DNA of 64,000 bases from Mermis nigrescens (taxonomy: Eukaryota > Nematoda > Enoplea > Mermithida > Mermithidae). A program made the translations under genes and the position numbers. Where the stretch lies: assembly GCA_036768485.1 (NCBI GenBank), contig JAVLUZ010000154.1, forward strand, positions 6,492,512-6,556,511, read 5' to 3'. This document shows positions 52,485-64,000 of this stretch, in pieces; within the stretch, counting starts at the first letter, position 1; every line of letters starts with the position of its first letter. Under the pieces are notes generated by a model that searched no databases, had not been told where the DNA came from, and saw only the letters and a list, made by a program, of their open reading frames with translations.

Positions 52485-55400
52485 GCGGAACGCCGGCAAC
52501 TGAAATTCTTAAAAAATCGTGTTTGGAGAAGCCTGCAGAAAAAATTTTTCTTCGATATGTCTTGTCCATTAATATCATGTTCGCTGAAATTTTGAGAAAA
52601 TGCCAGTGAAAGAATAATCTTTGGTCGCGTTTCATTTAAAATGATGGAAACTACTTTATATCCGCTAAGTTAGCGTCGAAAATTTAAAAGATTTGCGACA
52701 GAGACATTTGATTTTTCCATCTTTCCGTGCATTATCCTACCTTTCAACAATTTTTGCCGGCCAAGGAGGCGGCCGCCCTCTTAAGAACGGCCCTAAGTAC
52801 ATGGCTTGATTTATAATTAATTGTTTTATTTGTTTCATATTTAAATTCAAGTGATCGAAGAGTTAAAATAGACGTCCAATATATACTGTAACAGAATCAG
52901 TTGAAATTTGTTGTTTTCCGAATTTTCTTGCTCTCTATTTGATCGCTATAAGATTTGCAATAGAATCTCGTGAATTGATAATTGATCATGAAACTTAGTG
53001 TTTCAAAAGGTTAACTTAAAGTTTGTCTGTTAAGTTCATGCTAAACTTTCGTGGAATACTATTCCTTAGTAAATGTGTTGCATGGTATCAATCGTGATAA
53101 TTTTGTTGACTTGCCTGAAATTTTCACATTTTTCGGCCGAAGATTTATTTGACTGAATCAAGATACATGAAATTGTTCTATTTTATTGTTTTTCCATTTT
53201 TCGTTGATTTTCTATTTCGGGTCTCAAATACAGAATTTCAAATGAGACATGAGAATTTCATGATTAAAGTTTCAACTTATACAGTAGTTGACGATTTTCT
53301 GGAGAAAAGCAAAGATGGAAAATTTGCATTCATTGTTTCATTTTTCTCAAGTTGATACGCTTTTTTATTTCCAGTTTTTTTAGTTCGGTCGCAACAGAGT
53401 TTTATAGATATCAAAATTTCATGATTACATTTTAAGTTTCGCATAAGAATAATCTTCATATGAAAACTTGAGAACGTAAAAATTTTTATTCATTTCTTCA
53501 TTTTCTTGGTTTGTTCATCATTCCACGTTTCGATGATTTTCCATGTTGGCCTGAAAAAATGTAAAATTTTGAATTTTTTGTGAAGCGCAAATTTCTTATG
53601 TCTGTTTTCAAAAAGTATAAATAAATGGCTTCTGGTTTCAAAATGAATTTTTTTAATTTTTCTGATCTTCCGCTAAACTTTCAGTCTTTTGAGGAAGAGG
53701 AAGGAATATTTGCTTAATTTTTCAAAAATTTCTATAGTCCGTTGAGTTTTAAAAAGATATCTTAGATAAATTATTAAGCAATTTTATAATGATTTGTTAG
53801 CGAATTCCGTGTATATGGTAAAGCGAAGGAACGAAAAATTTCAAGTAGTGTCATGTATTCGAAGTGTACAATGTTGGAAAAATAATAAGCTTGTTATTGA
53901 AAATGCGTTTATATGCTGCTAGTATGGTAATGACAATAAAGGTGTTTCAGTTGTCGTGTCAGAGTCTAGTAAATCAATCAGCAACGATCATCGCGATTAG
54001 CTGGAAAATTTTCATATTCAATTTTTTCCATTGCTTTGAATAGACCTAATTATCGTACATGGTAAGTTTCATAAATGTGTGATACTGTTCAAAATGCATG
54101 AAAGTTAGTATTGTGTTTGACGTAGTAGAATCTTTTCATACAAAAATTATTAATTAAATCAAACAATATTGAAAATATGTTACGTTAAAACGAGTTGAAC
54201 GATGTTGCTCTGTTACTTCTATATGCACCGCCTTTATTTATCGACTCATTATATTATTATTTTCAGTTGTATTCCTAAATAAGTTATGTGGAGAAGAGTT
54301 TTAACTGCTTTACCTACGAGAATCTTTTAAAGACTCCAATTTTTGCGATCGCTCCATCAAACTCCCTTGTACCTTTTCCGCTACTCGTGTATGAATGCGA
54401 ATTTGCCCATTTCTCATTTTCTTATACGACTATTCAATCTTATATTTCGTAAGTGACCTAGGGCGAAACAAGCGAATCGGCTTCTGCTGCCATGTTCGAA
54501 ACCATGTTTCATTTTGGTTTTGATTGTTTTGGTGATGGACCTCGGTCGCTTTGTAAATCAGATCTATGCACAAGTTTCGTGAAATAGATCCCTTGCCAGC
54601 CTTGATGTTTTATTTGCTCCTTCACTTCTACATCTGATCTGGTCATCATGATATTGCCACAGACAAGCAAGCATTGCGCCCATTCTTTTAGTGTGTTGAA
54701 TCCAAAGCAACTCGATTCGTCTGATGGAGGCTTGTTCCGCGTTAAAGGTCCCCTGTCCTGTATTTTACCATTCCGCAACATATTAAAGCGAAATTTTACT
54801 GAGAACAAAATAACTTAACGTCTTTCCGTTTTGAAATATATTATTCAATTTTGTTCTTTCATAAATTGCGCTCTGTTTTGGTGTAATTTATATATCTGGA
54901 GCGATAAATAGATGAAATATAAGGAAAACACCGTCTCTCTGATCTGCAGAAATTTAAAGTCACCATGTTTTATATGTAGCCTTCTTGATCTTGTCATGGT
55001 GTAGTCTCCGTCATATATTGATTTTGATTTCTATTTTGCCCTGTATAAATTTCCTGTGTCTGAGCCTTTTATTCTCCCCAAAATTTCCTTTTAGCAACGA
55101 ACTATAGTTCTTAGAGAAGCAAAGAAGAAAGGATGCCCGCCGCAAGCAAGTTTTTGTTCTAGCTAACTTTGGTAGTTATTTTTCAAACGAAGAAAGCAAG
55201 CTCTGCTCCTGTGTGATGGTAACCTTCTCACGCCTGCAGCGGATCATTGGTCCATGCTGCTCCGAAACCCGTATACGTATCTCAATTAAAGTTATTGCCT
55301 TTCCCATCCTCCATCATTCAGCGAAAAACTGTGCTTAAAAAATCAGCTCCAAGTGAAAATTGTTTTCAAAATCAAACGTCATCTGTCAGGTTGAATGAAC

Positions 55401-56656
55401 CAGCTGTGTTGATTTAATCTTCATCATTTTCTACATTGGCTTGATAGCTGCAATCAAGTTGGTTGCACCAATGTTTTCTAGCTTGTCATCATGATCTAAT
55501 CCAAGTCTTCATGGTGCTGTATTAATCTTTATTTTTTCATCATTTTCATCCTTGATAAGAAAGATCCTGCACGAATGAGTTTAAAATTTGGGTTTATCAA
55601 TTTGCCAATAGGATCGTGGTTGTTGACTTTTCTGCCCGTTCTAATCAGCTTTATGTAAATAAGAAAGTCAAGGACTGCAGTCCTGAAGGAATTACGTTTG
55701 CCTGAATGGTCCAATTCCATGGTAAGCGTATGAATCCAGCACCAGTGTCCTTGCTGCGTTTTCGTGGTGTTGTCCCAGCTGCACCTTGTCCTGTCAGCTG
55801 CAGGTTGCCATTCTGTCAAATTGTCAGTCTGTTTTCCTGTCTTGCTCTTACTTGAATTATGTCCTTTAAACCTTGAGTGTTTTTTTCGCTTTATTGCTTG
55901 AAGAATGCGCTCGATTGATTCTATTTTTTCTGTGTCTATTCAGTTTTCAAACCACTGTCCGTCTGAAGTTGTATTTGTATTGAGTTGATTTTGCCTAAAT
56001 CAGTATTGTCTATGTCCTAATTGCCTAATTATGTCTTTGTTTTATGTGTTTTTCAAATAGAGATTGTGAAGTAGATCAGAGTATCTGCATCTTCGCCTTG
56101 GATTTGAAGTGACTGTAATCAGTTCTTTGTAAGATAGGACTTAATGACGGCTGGAGCGCCAGTTATAAATTCAGTGCACCATATATCTTGCACCACACCA
56201 GTGCCGTGCCGAATGGAGAGAAACAGGTATTTCCGGCCCTCTTGATGCGTAATTTCATCATTTTTGTGATATATTATATTAGAGAATAAAAGTCGCCAGA
56301 GCTCTACCCTTTCTTTCTCTTTAAACCTACTCTTCTGTACCGCCTTGATGTGTCTTTGCACTTCATACACAAATTAGTAGACTACCCGTCATTGCAGAAG
56401 GCACAAAACTATATCAGCACAATGATTTTTAGCAGTTTAATGCACGGAAAGATGGAAATATCGCATTCTTAGTAGAAAAAATCGTTCAAATCTCGGCCTT
56501 GCGCCGAACGTTGAGTATCTTTTATAACTTTGTGCCCATGACCAACAACTTGTACCTCTTTTAGGCTCTTTTTGAGTAAGAACAAACTCTGAAGGTTACA
56601 TCTGACGTCCGAGATATAGACTTAAGTCGTTTGCTCCCACCTTCCGCAATAGAATC

Positions 56657-56657
<1 letters not shown>

Positions 56658-56713
<56 letters not shown>
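56658..56713. repeat. 56-nt poly-A run at a contig edge
   Basis: An uninterrupted A run followed by GCTCC and then 100 N. It has no counterpart at the equivalent place in the second copy, so it is probably a sequencing or assembly artefact. Confidence 0.85.
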
Positions 56714-56716
<3 letters not shown>

Positions 56717-56718
56717 CC

Positions 56719-56818
56719 NNNNNNNNNNNNNNNNNNNNNNNNNNNNNNNNNNNNNNNNNNNNNNNNNNNNNNNNNNNNNNNNNNNNNNNNNNNNNNNNNN
56801 NNNNNNNNNNNNNNNNNN
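56719..56818. other. Assembly gap (100 N)
   Basis: Exactly 100 N, the conventional size for a gap of unknown length between joined contigs. Confidence 0.98.
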
Positions 56819-57028
56819 TTTTTGAAGGTCAAAAAATGGCCTTAAAAATGGTGGTATGGTGATAAAAACACCATTATTCGACGCTTCTCATCAAGCACTA
56901 TCCATTGGCATCAAAAATTGCGAAAGCGAACAAAATTTTCAAAAATTTAATTCTGGGGGCATTTTGAATTCTGGGGGGTATTTTGGTTTCTGGGGGGTGC
57001 ATACCCCCCAAACCCCACGCCAAGTGTG
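56819..57028 (+). mobile_element. Family-A MITE truncated by the assembly gap
   Basis: Starts directly after the N run in the middle of the family body and ends in CCAAGTGTG followed by GTGTCCAC. It is the second copy of the element at 49555-49810. Confidence 0.75.
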
Positions 57029-57952
57029 GTGTCCACGCTTCTTGCTGTTAATTGATGTTTTCAATAAGATGTATTTCGTTAAATGAATAATTTATTTTTA
57101 AAGCTCGAAGACTTGTTCTGAAGTTCAGTCAAAATGCTTCACTATGCTAATCAGAAGATTTTATTAACAAAATGCTACCTTTTTGCGCCCTTTATTCATT
57201 AAATTGGTGATGTATGAGCTTCAATTATTCTTTTTACACTAATTTTTCTCTTTTATCCAGCACTGGCACCGGCGCCAGTACCAGCCTAGCACCGGCCCGG
57301 TGCAGGTGCTTAGGCACAAGATGCGAGTGCCCAGGACATCACTATCGCTGAAGGGTCCGAAAGTTAGGTATTGTCGGGCGCTTTCGGCACAAAACAATAA
57401 TATTCAACCAATCTTGATTTAATTTGAATAATAAACATAACTACTGTAATTTTATTCTCGGATTTCACCCCCCTATCTCTCTGACCTTTTGCATCTATAG
57501 TACTTATACCACACATGCACACTAGGGGGTATGGGGGTTACCCTCTACCTGTATTTCCGAATGGCATAGCCATTTGAAACCAAAACGTATTGTTGGAATA
57601 ATCAAACAGCGCCAAACGATGCCTAGCAGTATAATCCGAAGTATTTTTCGAGTAGCACTCTGTCCATTCATTCATTTAAACAATATTTGTCAATTATTTT
57701 GTGCATATTAGATAGTCCAAGTCATTCTATCGTTCTTATTATAATTTGTTCTCATGCAAACTTAATCACGAATATTCAAGAAGAGTAAAATACAACCAAT
57801 CAAAGCATTTTTATAGGTAGGATGGAGGGCGGTAAAGAATGGCAAGAATATCTGAAAATCAACAAATTTATTATTTCAGCGTTATAATTAGCCGTAAAAA
57901 TAAATAATTTATTCCCCGGAAACTCGGTTTACCCCTCTGTAGAACTTTCAAC

Positions 57953-58788
57953 TAGGGATGCACCGATATATCGGCGGCCGTGCCGATATATCGGCCTGTT
58001 TTTCATATATCGGTATCGGCCACTATCGGCCAGTTTTTGGCCGATAATTTCTAAATTTCTAGAATTTCATAAGAAAATGGATAGTTGACAAAGAATTTCA
58101 AAAATGCCACTGCATACATCAAAAGGAACTTTACTAAAAACGTATTTCACTATATTCTCACTTACAAGCATAATTGACATCAAGTATCAAGACCACAGTA
58201 CTGCATTTCCTTTCAAAAATGAGAGTTCCTCTACAATGTTCAGCTTAAGTCGATTTCTCTGCGATTATATACATCATGCTCATACTGTTGCCAAATATGA
58301 CTTTTTGAAAAATAAAACTCAGGTTATTTCTTAGAAACATTCTAACATCATGTACACAGTGTAGGCAACAAGCCCCTAAAAAAATTCAAAAAGTGCATCG
58401 AGAACACCCATCACTCAACTGATTATAGATTGAAAACTTTCCAGAAAAAGTTGGAAACGCCCAAAAATAGAGAGAAACTCCCAATCTGGCAGAATTGTAT
58501 GCTCATATTAGGCAATTAGAGTCAATACAGTATTAGTAAGATTCTTATTCAAAGCATCATGCACTCAACCTGCATTTCCGAGATATGATTCTCATTGTTT
58601 TATTGTACTTAAATTTCAGGATCATGAAGCATTGACTGCTCATTCTGTGGAATTACTGAGTACACATCATCCCTGCATTTACTATAATTCTTTATATCGG
58701 CCGACATATCGGCCGATATTATCGGCCATGATTCGCCGATATATCGGCCAGCCGATATATCGGCCAAACCCATATCGGTGCATCCCTA
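57953..58788 (+). mobile_element. 836-bp hAT-like element with ATATCGGCC arrays
   Basis: Perfect 8-bp duplication CTTTCAAC (57945-57952 and 58789-58796). Ends TAGGGATGCACCGATATATC and ATATCGGTGCATCCCTA are inverted, a classic hAT terminus. CCGATATATCGGCC motifs crowd both ends. Its first-copy counterpart starts near 50751 but its ends are scrambled and its right end is not recognisable. Confidence 0.87.
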
Positions 58789-59482
58789 CTTTCAACCGTG
58801 TGTATGTATGGTTAAATTTACATAGTCCGGCTCGAAGTGTCGAAGTTTTCTCTATTTTCTGGCTAAATTTACACTAAAACTCGACTTAGAAATCTTGAAA
58901 AACTGTACCGGAAATTAAATTACGGTTGCAAATCGTTTATTGAATCTGGTAATAGATGCTAATTGCATTTTCAATTATCTTAAACGTGACCATAAATAGG
59001 CTAATTTTGTTTTTTAAATGACAGAAAAGAGTGCTAATTTGTCACAAAGACCTTAATTCCTACATAAATAAAACCTGTAAAAAAGCAATAAACACCGTAT
59101 TTATTCTAATAATCAGCGCCCTTGAATAGACGGCGCACCTCCTAACCCAGATGGATGAAGAGATTAGTAATTAGCGCCCTCAAATAAAGGACGGACCGTT
59201 TATTGTGGTCATAAATGTGATAAATGTGTCGCTAGAAAAGTAGTGCAGCTGAAATGAGTGTCAAATCAGTCAATTGTCTTAAAAATCTTGTTAAAAACAT
59301 CTTTATCAATGCTGAAGATTTTACGAGAATGTTTTTTCGGGAAGTTCTTTGACTAGTTTTTCTCCTGCACAGGTAAATAGCGATTAAGCCAAGGAACATC
59401 CCTTTGTTAAAACTGAAAACTGAAGATCAAATTTCGTAGGCACACAGGCCTTTATCCAGGATTCGGCCAAGGGGGAGCGGAC

Positions 59483-59734
59483 CATAGGTGGGCAGCACCG
59501 AAATTCTGGGGGGTGGAAAAATTTTCAAAGGTCAAAAAATGGTCTTAAAAGTGGTCGTATGGCGAAAAAACACCATTTTTCGACATTTCTCATCAAGCAC
59601 TATCCAATGGCATCAAAAAATTGCGAAAAAAACGAAAAAAATTTCAAAAATTTGAATTCTGGGGGTATTTTGATTTCTGGGGTATTTCAACTTCTGGGGG
59701 GTCGCATACCCCCAAACCCTCACGCCCATGTGTG
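59483..59734 (+). mobile_element. hAT-like MITE, family A
   Basis: Perfect duplication GAGCGGAC (59475-59482 and 59735-59742). Ends CATAGGTGGGC and GCCCATGTGTG. Confidence 0.87.
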
Positions 59735-62097
59735 GAGCGGACCCAACATAAATTGGTACTCCGGAAAATTCGTCGGGATAGCTCGCAAAAACCGCATTTT
59801 TCGACATGTCTTGTCCATTACTATCATAAAGTTCGAAATTTTTTGAGAAAATGCTATAGAAGAATAATTTTTGGTCGCGTTTGGTCTAAAATGATGGAAA
59901 CTACTTTACATCCGGCGCGAAGCGTCGAAAATTTAAAGATTTTATGACAGAGACATTTGATTTTTCCATCTTTCCGTGCATTATCCTACCTTTCAACAAT
60001 TTTTGCCGGTCAAGGAGGCGGCCGCCCCCTTAAGAACGGCCCTAAGTACATGGCTTGATTTATAATTAATTTTGTTTTATTTGTTTCATATTTAACCAAC
60101 GTGATCGAAGGAGTTAAAACAGACGTCCTAATATATACTGCAACAGAATCAGGTTGAAATTTGTTGTTTTCCGAATTTTTCTTGCCTCTATTTGGATCGC
60201 TATAAGATTTGCAATAGAATCTCGTGAATTGATAATTGATCATGAAACTTAGCAGTTTCAAAATGTTAACTTAAAGTTTGTCTGTTAAGTCTATGCTAAA
60301 CTTTTCGTGGAACACCATTCCTTAGTAAATGTGTTGCATGGCATCAATCGTGATAATTTTGTTGACTTAAGTTCGAAATTTTCACATTTTTTATTTTCTG
60401 ATGATTTTCCATTTTTGACCGAACCGGATACACGAAATTGTTCTATTTCTATTGTTTTTTCCATTTTTTGCCGATTTTCTATTTCGGTCTCAAATACAGA
60501 AATTTCAAATGAGACATGAGAATTCTCATGATTAAAGTTTCAACTTATACAGAAGGACGATTTTTCTGGAGAAAAGCAAAGATGGAAAATTTTGCATTCA
60601 TTGTTTCTATTTTTCTCAAGTTGATACGCTTTTTTATTTCCAGTTTTTTTAGTTCGGTCGCAAACAGAGTTTTATAGATATCAAAATTTTCATGATTACA
60701 TTTTAAGTTTCGCATAGAACAATTCTACATGAAAAACTTGAGAATGTAAAAATTTTTATTTTATTTTTTCTATTTTCTTGGTTTTGTTCATTATTCCACG
60801 TTTCTGACGATTTTCCATGTTGGCCTCAAAAACAAAATTTTAATTTTAGACAGCAAACTTTCTATAACTTGAGTCAAAAGTATAAATAAACTATTTAGTT
60901 TCAAAATGAATTTTTTAATTTTTCTGATTCTCCTGCTAAACTTTCAGTCTTTTGAGGAAGAGTGAAGGTAATATTTGCTTAATTTTTCGCAAATTTCTCT
61001 TATGCAGTCCGGCTGAGTTTCTAAAAAGATATCTTAGAGGGGCAAATTATTGGCCAATTTATAACGATTTTGTTGTTAAATTCGGTAGATATAGATGAGA
61101 AATAGTTGGATTCAGTGCACTTACGAGTATTATGATTTGGGCTATGCACATTGTTTAAAAATAATAAGCTTGTTATCGAAAATGCTGCTTATATATGCTG
61201 CTAGCATGGTAATGACAATAAAGTGTTTCAGTTGTCGTGTCAGAGTCTAGTAAATCGATCAGCAACGATCATCGCGATTAGTCAAAAATTTTCATATTCC
61301 AATTTTTTCCATCAGCTTTTAAATAGACTTAATTACTTTATTATGGCAAAATGCGAGCAAACGTGTGTGATAATTTTACGTTCGAAAATGCGCGAAAGTT
61401 AGTATTGTGTCGGACGTAGCAGAATCCTTCAGTACAAAAAATTAATTAAAATCGTAATTCTATTGAATTGATAATATTAAAACCGAGTTGAACGATGTTG
61501 TTTGCTACTTTCTCTATATGTAACTGCCCTTATTTATCGACCTACTATATTATTATTTTCAGTTGCATTCCTAAATGAGCGTGGAGAAGAGTTTTAACCG
61601 CTTTTACCCTCCGAGAATCTTAAAGACCCCCAATTTTTTTGCGATTTCGCTCCATCAAAACCCCTTTAAAATTTTTTCCGCTACTCGTGTATGATCGCAT
61701 TCCATTTGCTTTCATTTTCTCTTATACGACTATTCAATTTTATAGTATTTCTTAAAAATTTGTAAGCGAAAATAACAATTCATTGCTAAGCACAGCACTA
61801 AATCATGTTTCTTGCTCAAGTTTTGATTGCTTTTGTGATGAATTTTCATTGCTTTAAAAATTGTGATCCATGCACAAAGTTTCGTAGAATAGACCTTAGT
61901 TATGGTCTTACGTTTCTATTTCCATTTCTTTCTACTTTATACATCTGATCTGGTCATCATGATACGCTGCCGTTGTATTTAAGCATATTGCGTCGGCTCT
62001 TTTTAGTAAGTGAATTCAAAGCTAAATTGACTGACTGATGAGGTCGACCTAGCATAATATCCCCTTATCCTGTATTTTATTTTTATCTTATATTATT

Positions 62098-63900
62098 ATG
62101 TTGTATCGTACTAGGAACGTGCTGAATCGTTCTCACCGCCTTTCCGCTTTGAAACTATTATTCTCAATTTTTTGTTTTCTTACAAATTGCGCTTCCGTTT
62201 TTTGGTGTAATTTACATATTCGAGCGATAAATAGAGGAAATATAATAGTGTCGACCGGCTCCCGATTCTTACATATCGAAACAACTATGTTTTTTTATAA
62301 ATGTAGCTCTTTCTCTTCGATTTTGCTTTATATATAGTCTTCTGTTTAGCATATTGACATTTTACTCTCATATTTCTCGCCCTATTAAATTTCCCTAGAA
62401 CGAGCCTTATTCTCCTGTACTTTTTTGCGCAACGAATTATAGTCGTGATAGCGGAAGAATAGCGATGCTCACGAAAGGCAAGCGGAAACCAATAATTCTT
62501 TGCATATTTTTTCAAACGAAACAGCAAAAAGCCGTTTTCGTGTGAGTATAAATTTTTCTCGACGTGCCTCTTGGCGGATTGTCAGTCTGCGTTGCCTGGA
62601 AACTCGTATACGGCCTCTATTAAAGTTGTTTTTCTCATCTTCCAATGTCTTAAAAAATTGTGCTTGGGGCAAAAATTGTGCTTCCATGGAAAATTACGTA
62701 ATCAAACGTCATTCGTTGTATGAGACGAAAACTGAATATTTGTGTTGACGAATTACTTACTTTTTATGATGACAGTCAGCAATCTGCTAGCTGTCCTCAT
62801 TGCTTTCTAGCCTGTCGTTTAATTGAATCTGCATCTTCTTCATGAAAATGCGAATAATCTTTTATTTTTTCATTTGCTATCATCTTGACAAGAAAAGACT
62901 CGAAATGAATGAAGTAAAAATTTAATGTGACGTGACTCTGCTAATAGGATTAGAGCGATTCTTTTATTTCATCAATCAGCTTTTATGGTAAATAAATATG
63001 TGTCGTGCATCAGTAGTCTAGTTAGACTACGTTTTGTCGAATTTAACGCTAATCATAGTGGCAGCTGCAGAATTCTGAAATAATGGTCTTGTTGCTGTTT
63101 TTCAAAAAATAAATCAGGAACTTAATATTTTAACGCGGAAACAATACAGAATATATTTAAAAATACTAATTATTTTTCCCCGTCTTATACTTCACTAATT
63201 TGAGGTCACTAAATTTTCGACGTGAAATAGTTTGCTTGTGCGTGCGTGGAATATGCCTTCGATTTGATTTTTATTTTTTCTAAATTATTTACTTTTCAAA
63301 TTAATTTTCAGTCATAATTTGAAGTTGGGTATATTTGTATTTTAGCTGTCGATTTTTGCTTAAATCCTAGTATTAATTTGAAATCTAATCCAATTGTATT
63401 TTAATTCTTTTAATTTTAGCGTGGCGCAAACAGTAGGGATTACGCGCAAAAGAGACTCTGTAGCATATTCGCACTGCTTTAAGACTGTGAAAGCATCGTA
63501 ACTATTTGTGCAAGACATAGTAATCTTACCAGTTATTAAGTGCTTTTCAGTTGTGTCCGAAAAATTTTACATTTTGCACTGATTATGTTGTGTTGAATAT
63601 AAATATAGTATTTCGTTCTCTGATAAGTATTCTTTCTACTGTTTTTGTGACATATTAATAGAGAAATAAAAGCTGTTGTGGAGCTTATCTTTTTAAACTT
63701 ACTTTTGTAACGCTTTGGTGTGTTTTTTGGTACTTTCAGCACATACTAGTACTACTTCGCTCAATACATAAGCACATAAAACTACATTGTGCACAATGAT
63801 TTCTTATAGTTTAATGCACGGAAAGATGGAAATATCGCATTTCTTAGTAGAAAAATGTTCAAATTCTCGGCGCCTTGCGCCGAACGTTGAGTATTTTTTA
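62098..63900. other. AT-rich sequence without recognised features
   Basis: Second-copy sequence. Scattered short frames differ from those of the first copy at the same place, so no gene is called. A GGCGCCTTGCGCC motif, a relative of the hairpin 13-mer, is near 63870. Confidence 0.45.
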
Positions 63901-64000
63901 TAATTTTAGCTCAAGCGCGACCAACAAATGACACTTTTTTAGTTTTTTGAGTAAGAACAAAATTTTTCAATAAGCTATCCCGACGAATATCCCGAGATAT

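Larger units (their letters stand above)
49540..56600 (+). repeat. Two-copy block, first copy
   Basis: Collinear with 56819-64000 over its whole length, with many small differences. Shared anchors include TTGATGTTTTCAATAAGATG, TGGAGGGCGGTAAAGAATGG and GGAGGCGGCCGCC. Open frames near 54509-54808 and 55529-55819 are not kept in the other copy, so they are not treated as genes. Where the second copy has clean inverted repeats this copy is scrambled. Confidence 0.85.
56819..64000 (+). repeat. Two-copy block, second copy
   Basis: Begins at the gap inside a MITE and runs to the window edge in the same order as 49590-56600; for example TTAATGCACGGAAAGATGG lies at 63810 here and 56439 there. No gene recognised. 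Confidence 0.85.

Noticed and set aside
54509..55819. Minus-strand frames of 96-99 aa in the first block copy
   Set aside because: Neither frame is kept in the second copy of the same block and neither has a recognisable domain.
56596..56832. Poly-Lys/poly-Phe frames around the N run
   Set aside because: Products of the poly-A run and the N gap.

Overview
The window looks like AT-rich, transposon-dense nuclear DNA of an arthropod, most likely an insect. It carries intron-containing genes with canonical GT-AG introns, an animal N-alpha-acetyltransferase, non-LTR retrotransposons and a very high load of short non-autonomous DNA transposons. A hemipteran or scale-insect-type genome is possible but is a guess. 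No bacterial operon, CRISPR array or ribosomal RNA was seen.

Two protein-coding genes are supported, both on the minus strand. (1) A KCTD9-type BTB/pentapeptide-repeat protein was assembled here from eight exons between 25800 and 2638. The joined exons give one uninterrupted frame of 975 nt (324 aa plus stop), with every junction GT-AG and phase-compatible. Its introns (about 1 to 10 kb) hold nearly all the repeats of the first 25.8 kb. (2) An intronless NAA50/San N-alpha-acetyltransferase (196 aa) lies at 29785-30375 with an AATAAA about 60 nt past its stop.

The rest is mobile DNA, and much of it can be resolved because 8-bp or 6-bp target duplications are preserved. The commonest family is a 150-280 bp hAT-like MITE (ends CATAGGTGGGC and GCCCAYGTGTG, 8-bp TSD), with about 20 copies. 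Related ends bound a 3.0-kb element (14972-18005) stuffed with two tandem arrays, and a 454-bp element (36064-36517) holding a CCAACCAACTA-type array. Another family (ends CCACCG and CGGTGG, 6-bp TSD) is present three times. A CR1/Jockey-like LINE lies on the plus strand at 36.55-39.43 kb. It has been split by two DNA elements and is followed by a third that itself contains a fourth. A longer degraded LINE is on the minus strand at 41.56-45.72 kb, and other LINE pieces lie at 27.8-29.42 and 47.64-48.17 kb.

The last 14 kb is a two-copy block, about 49.5-56.6 kb and 56.82-64.0 kb. The copies are separated by a 56-nt poly-A run and exactly 100 N. This looks like an uncollapsed haplotype or mis-assembly rather than a biological tandem duplication. 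Nothing in it was recognised as a gene.

The most unusual signal is the 13-mer GGCGCGAAGCGCC (or its complement), found exactly at 12 or more places. It is a perfect stem around the GCGAAGC mini-hairpin motif. Also notable are an element bounded by opposite arrays of a GTGCTCTAACGAGAC motif, a MITE carrying a tRNA-like segment, and a near-perfect 260-bp snap-back sequence.
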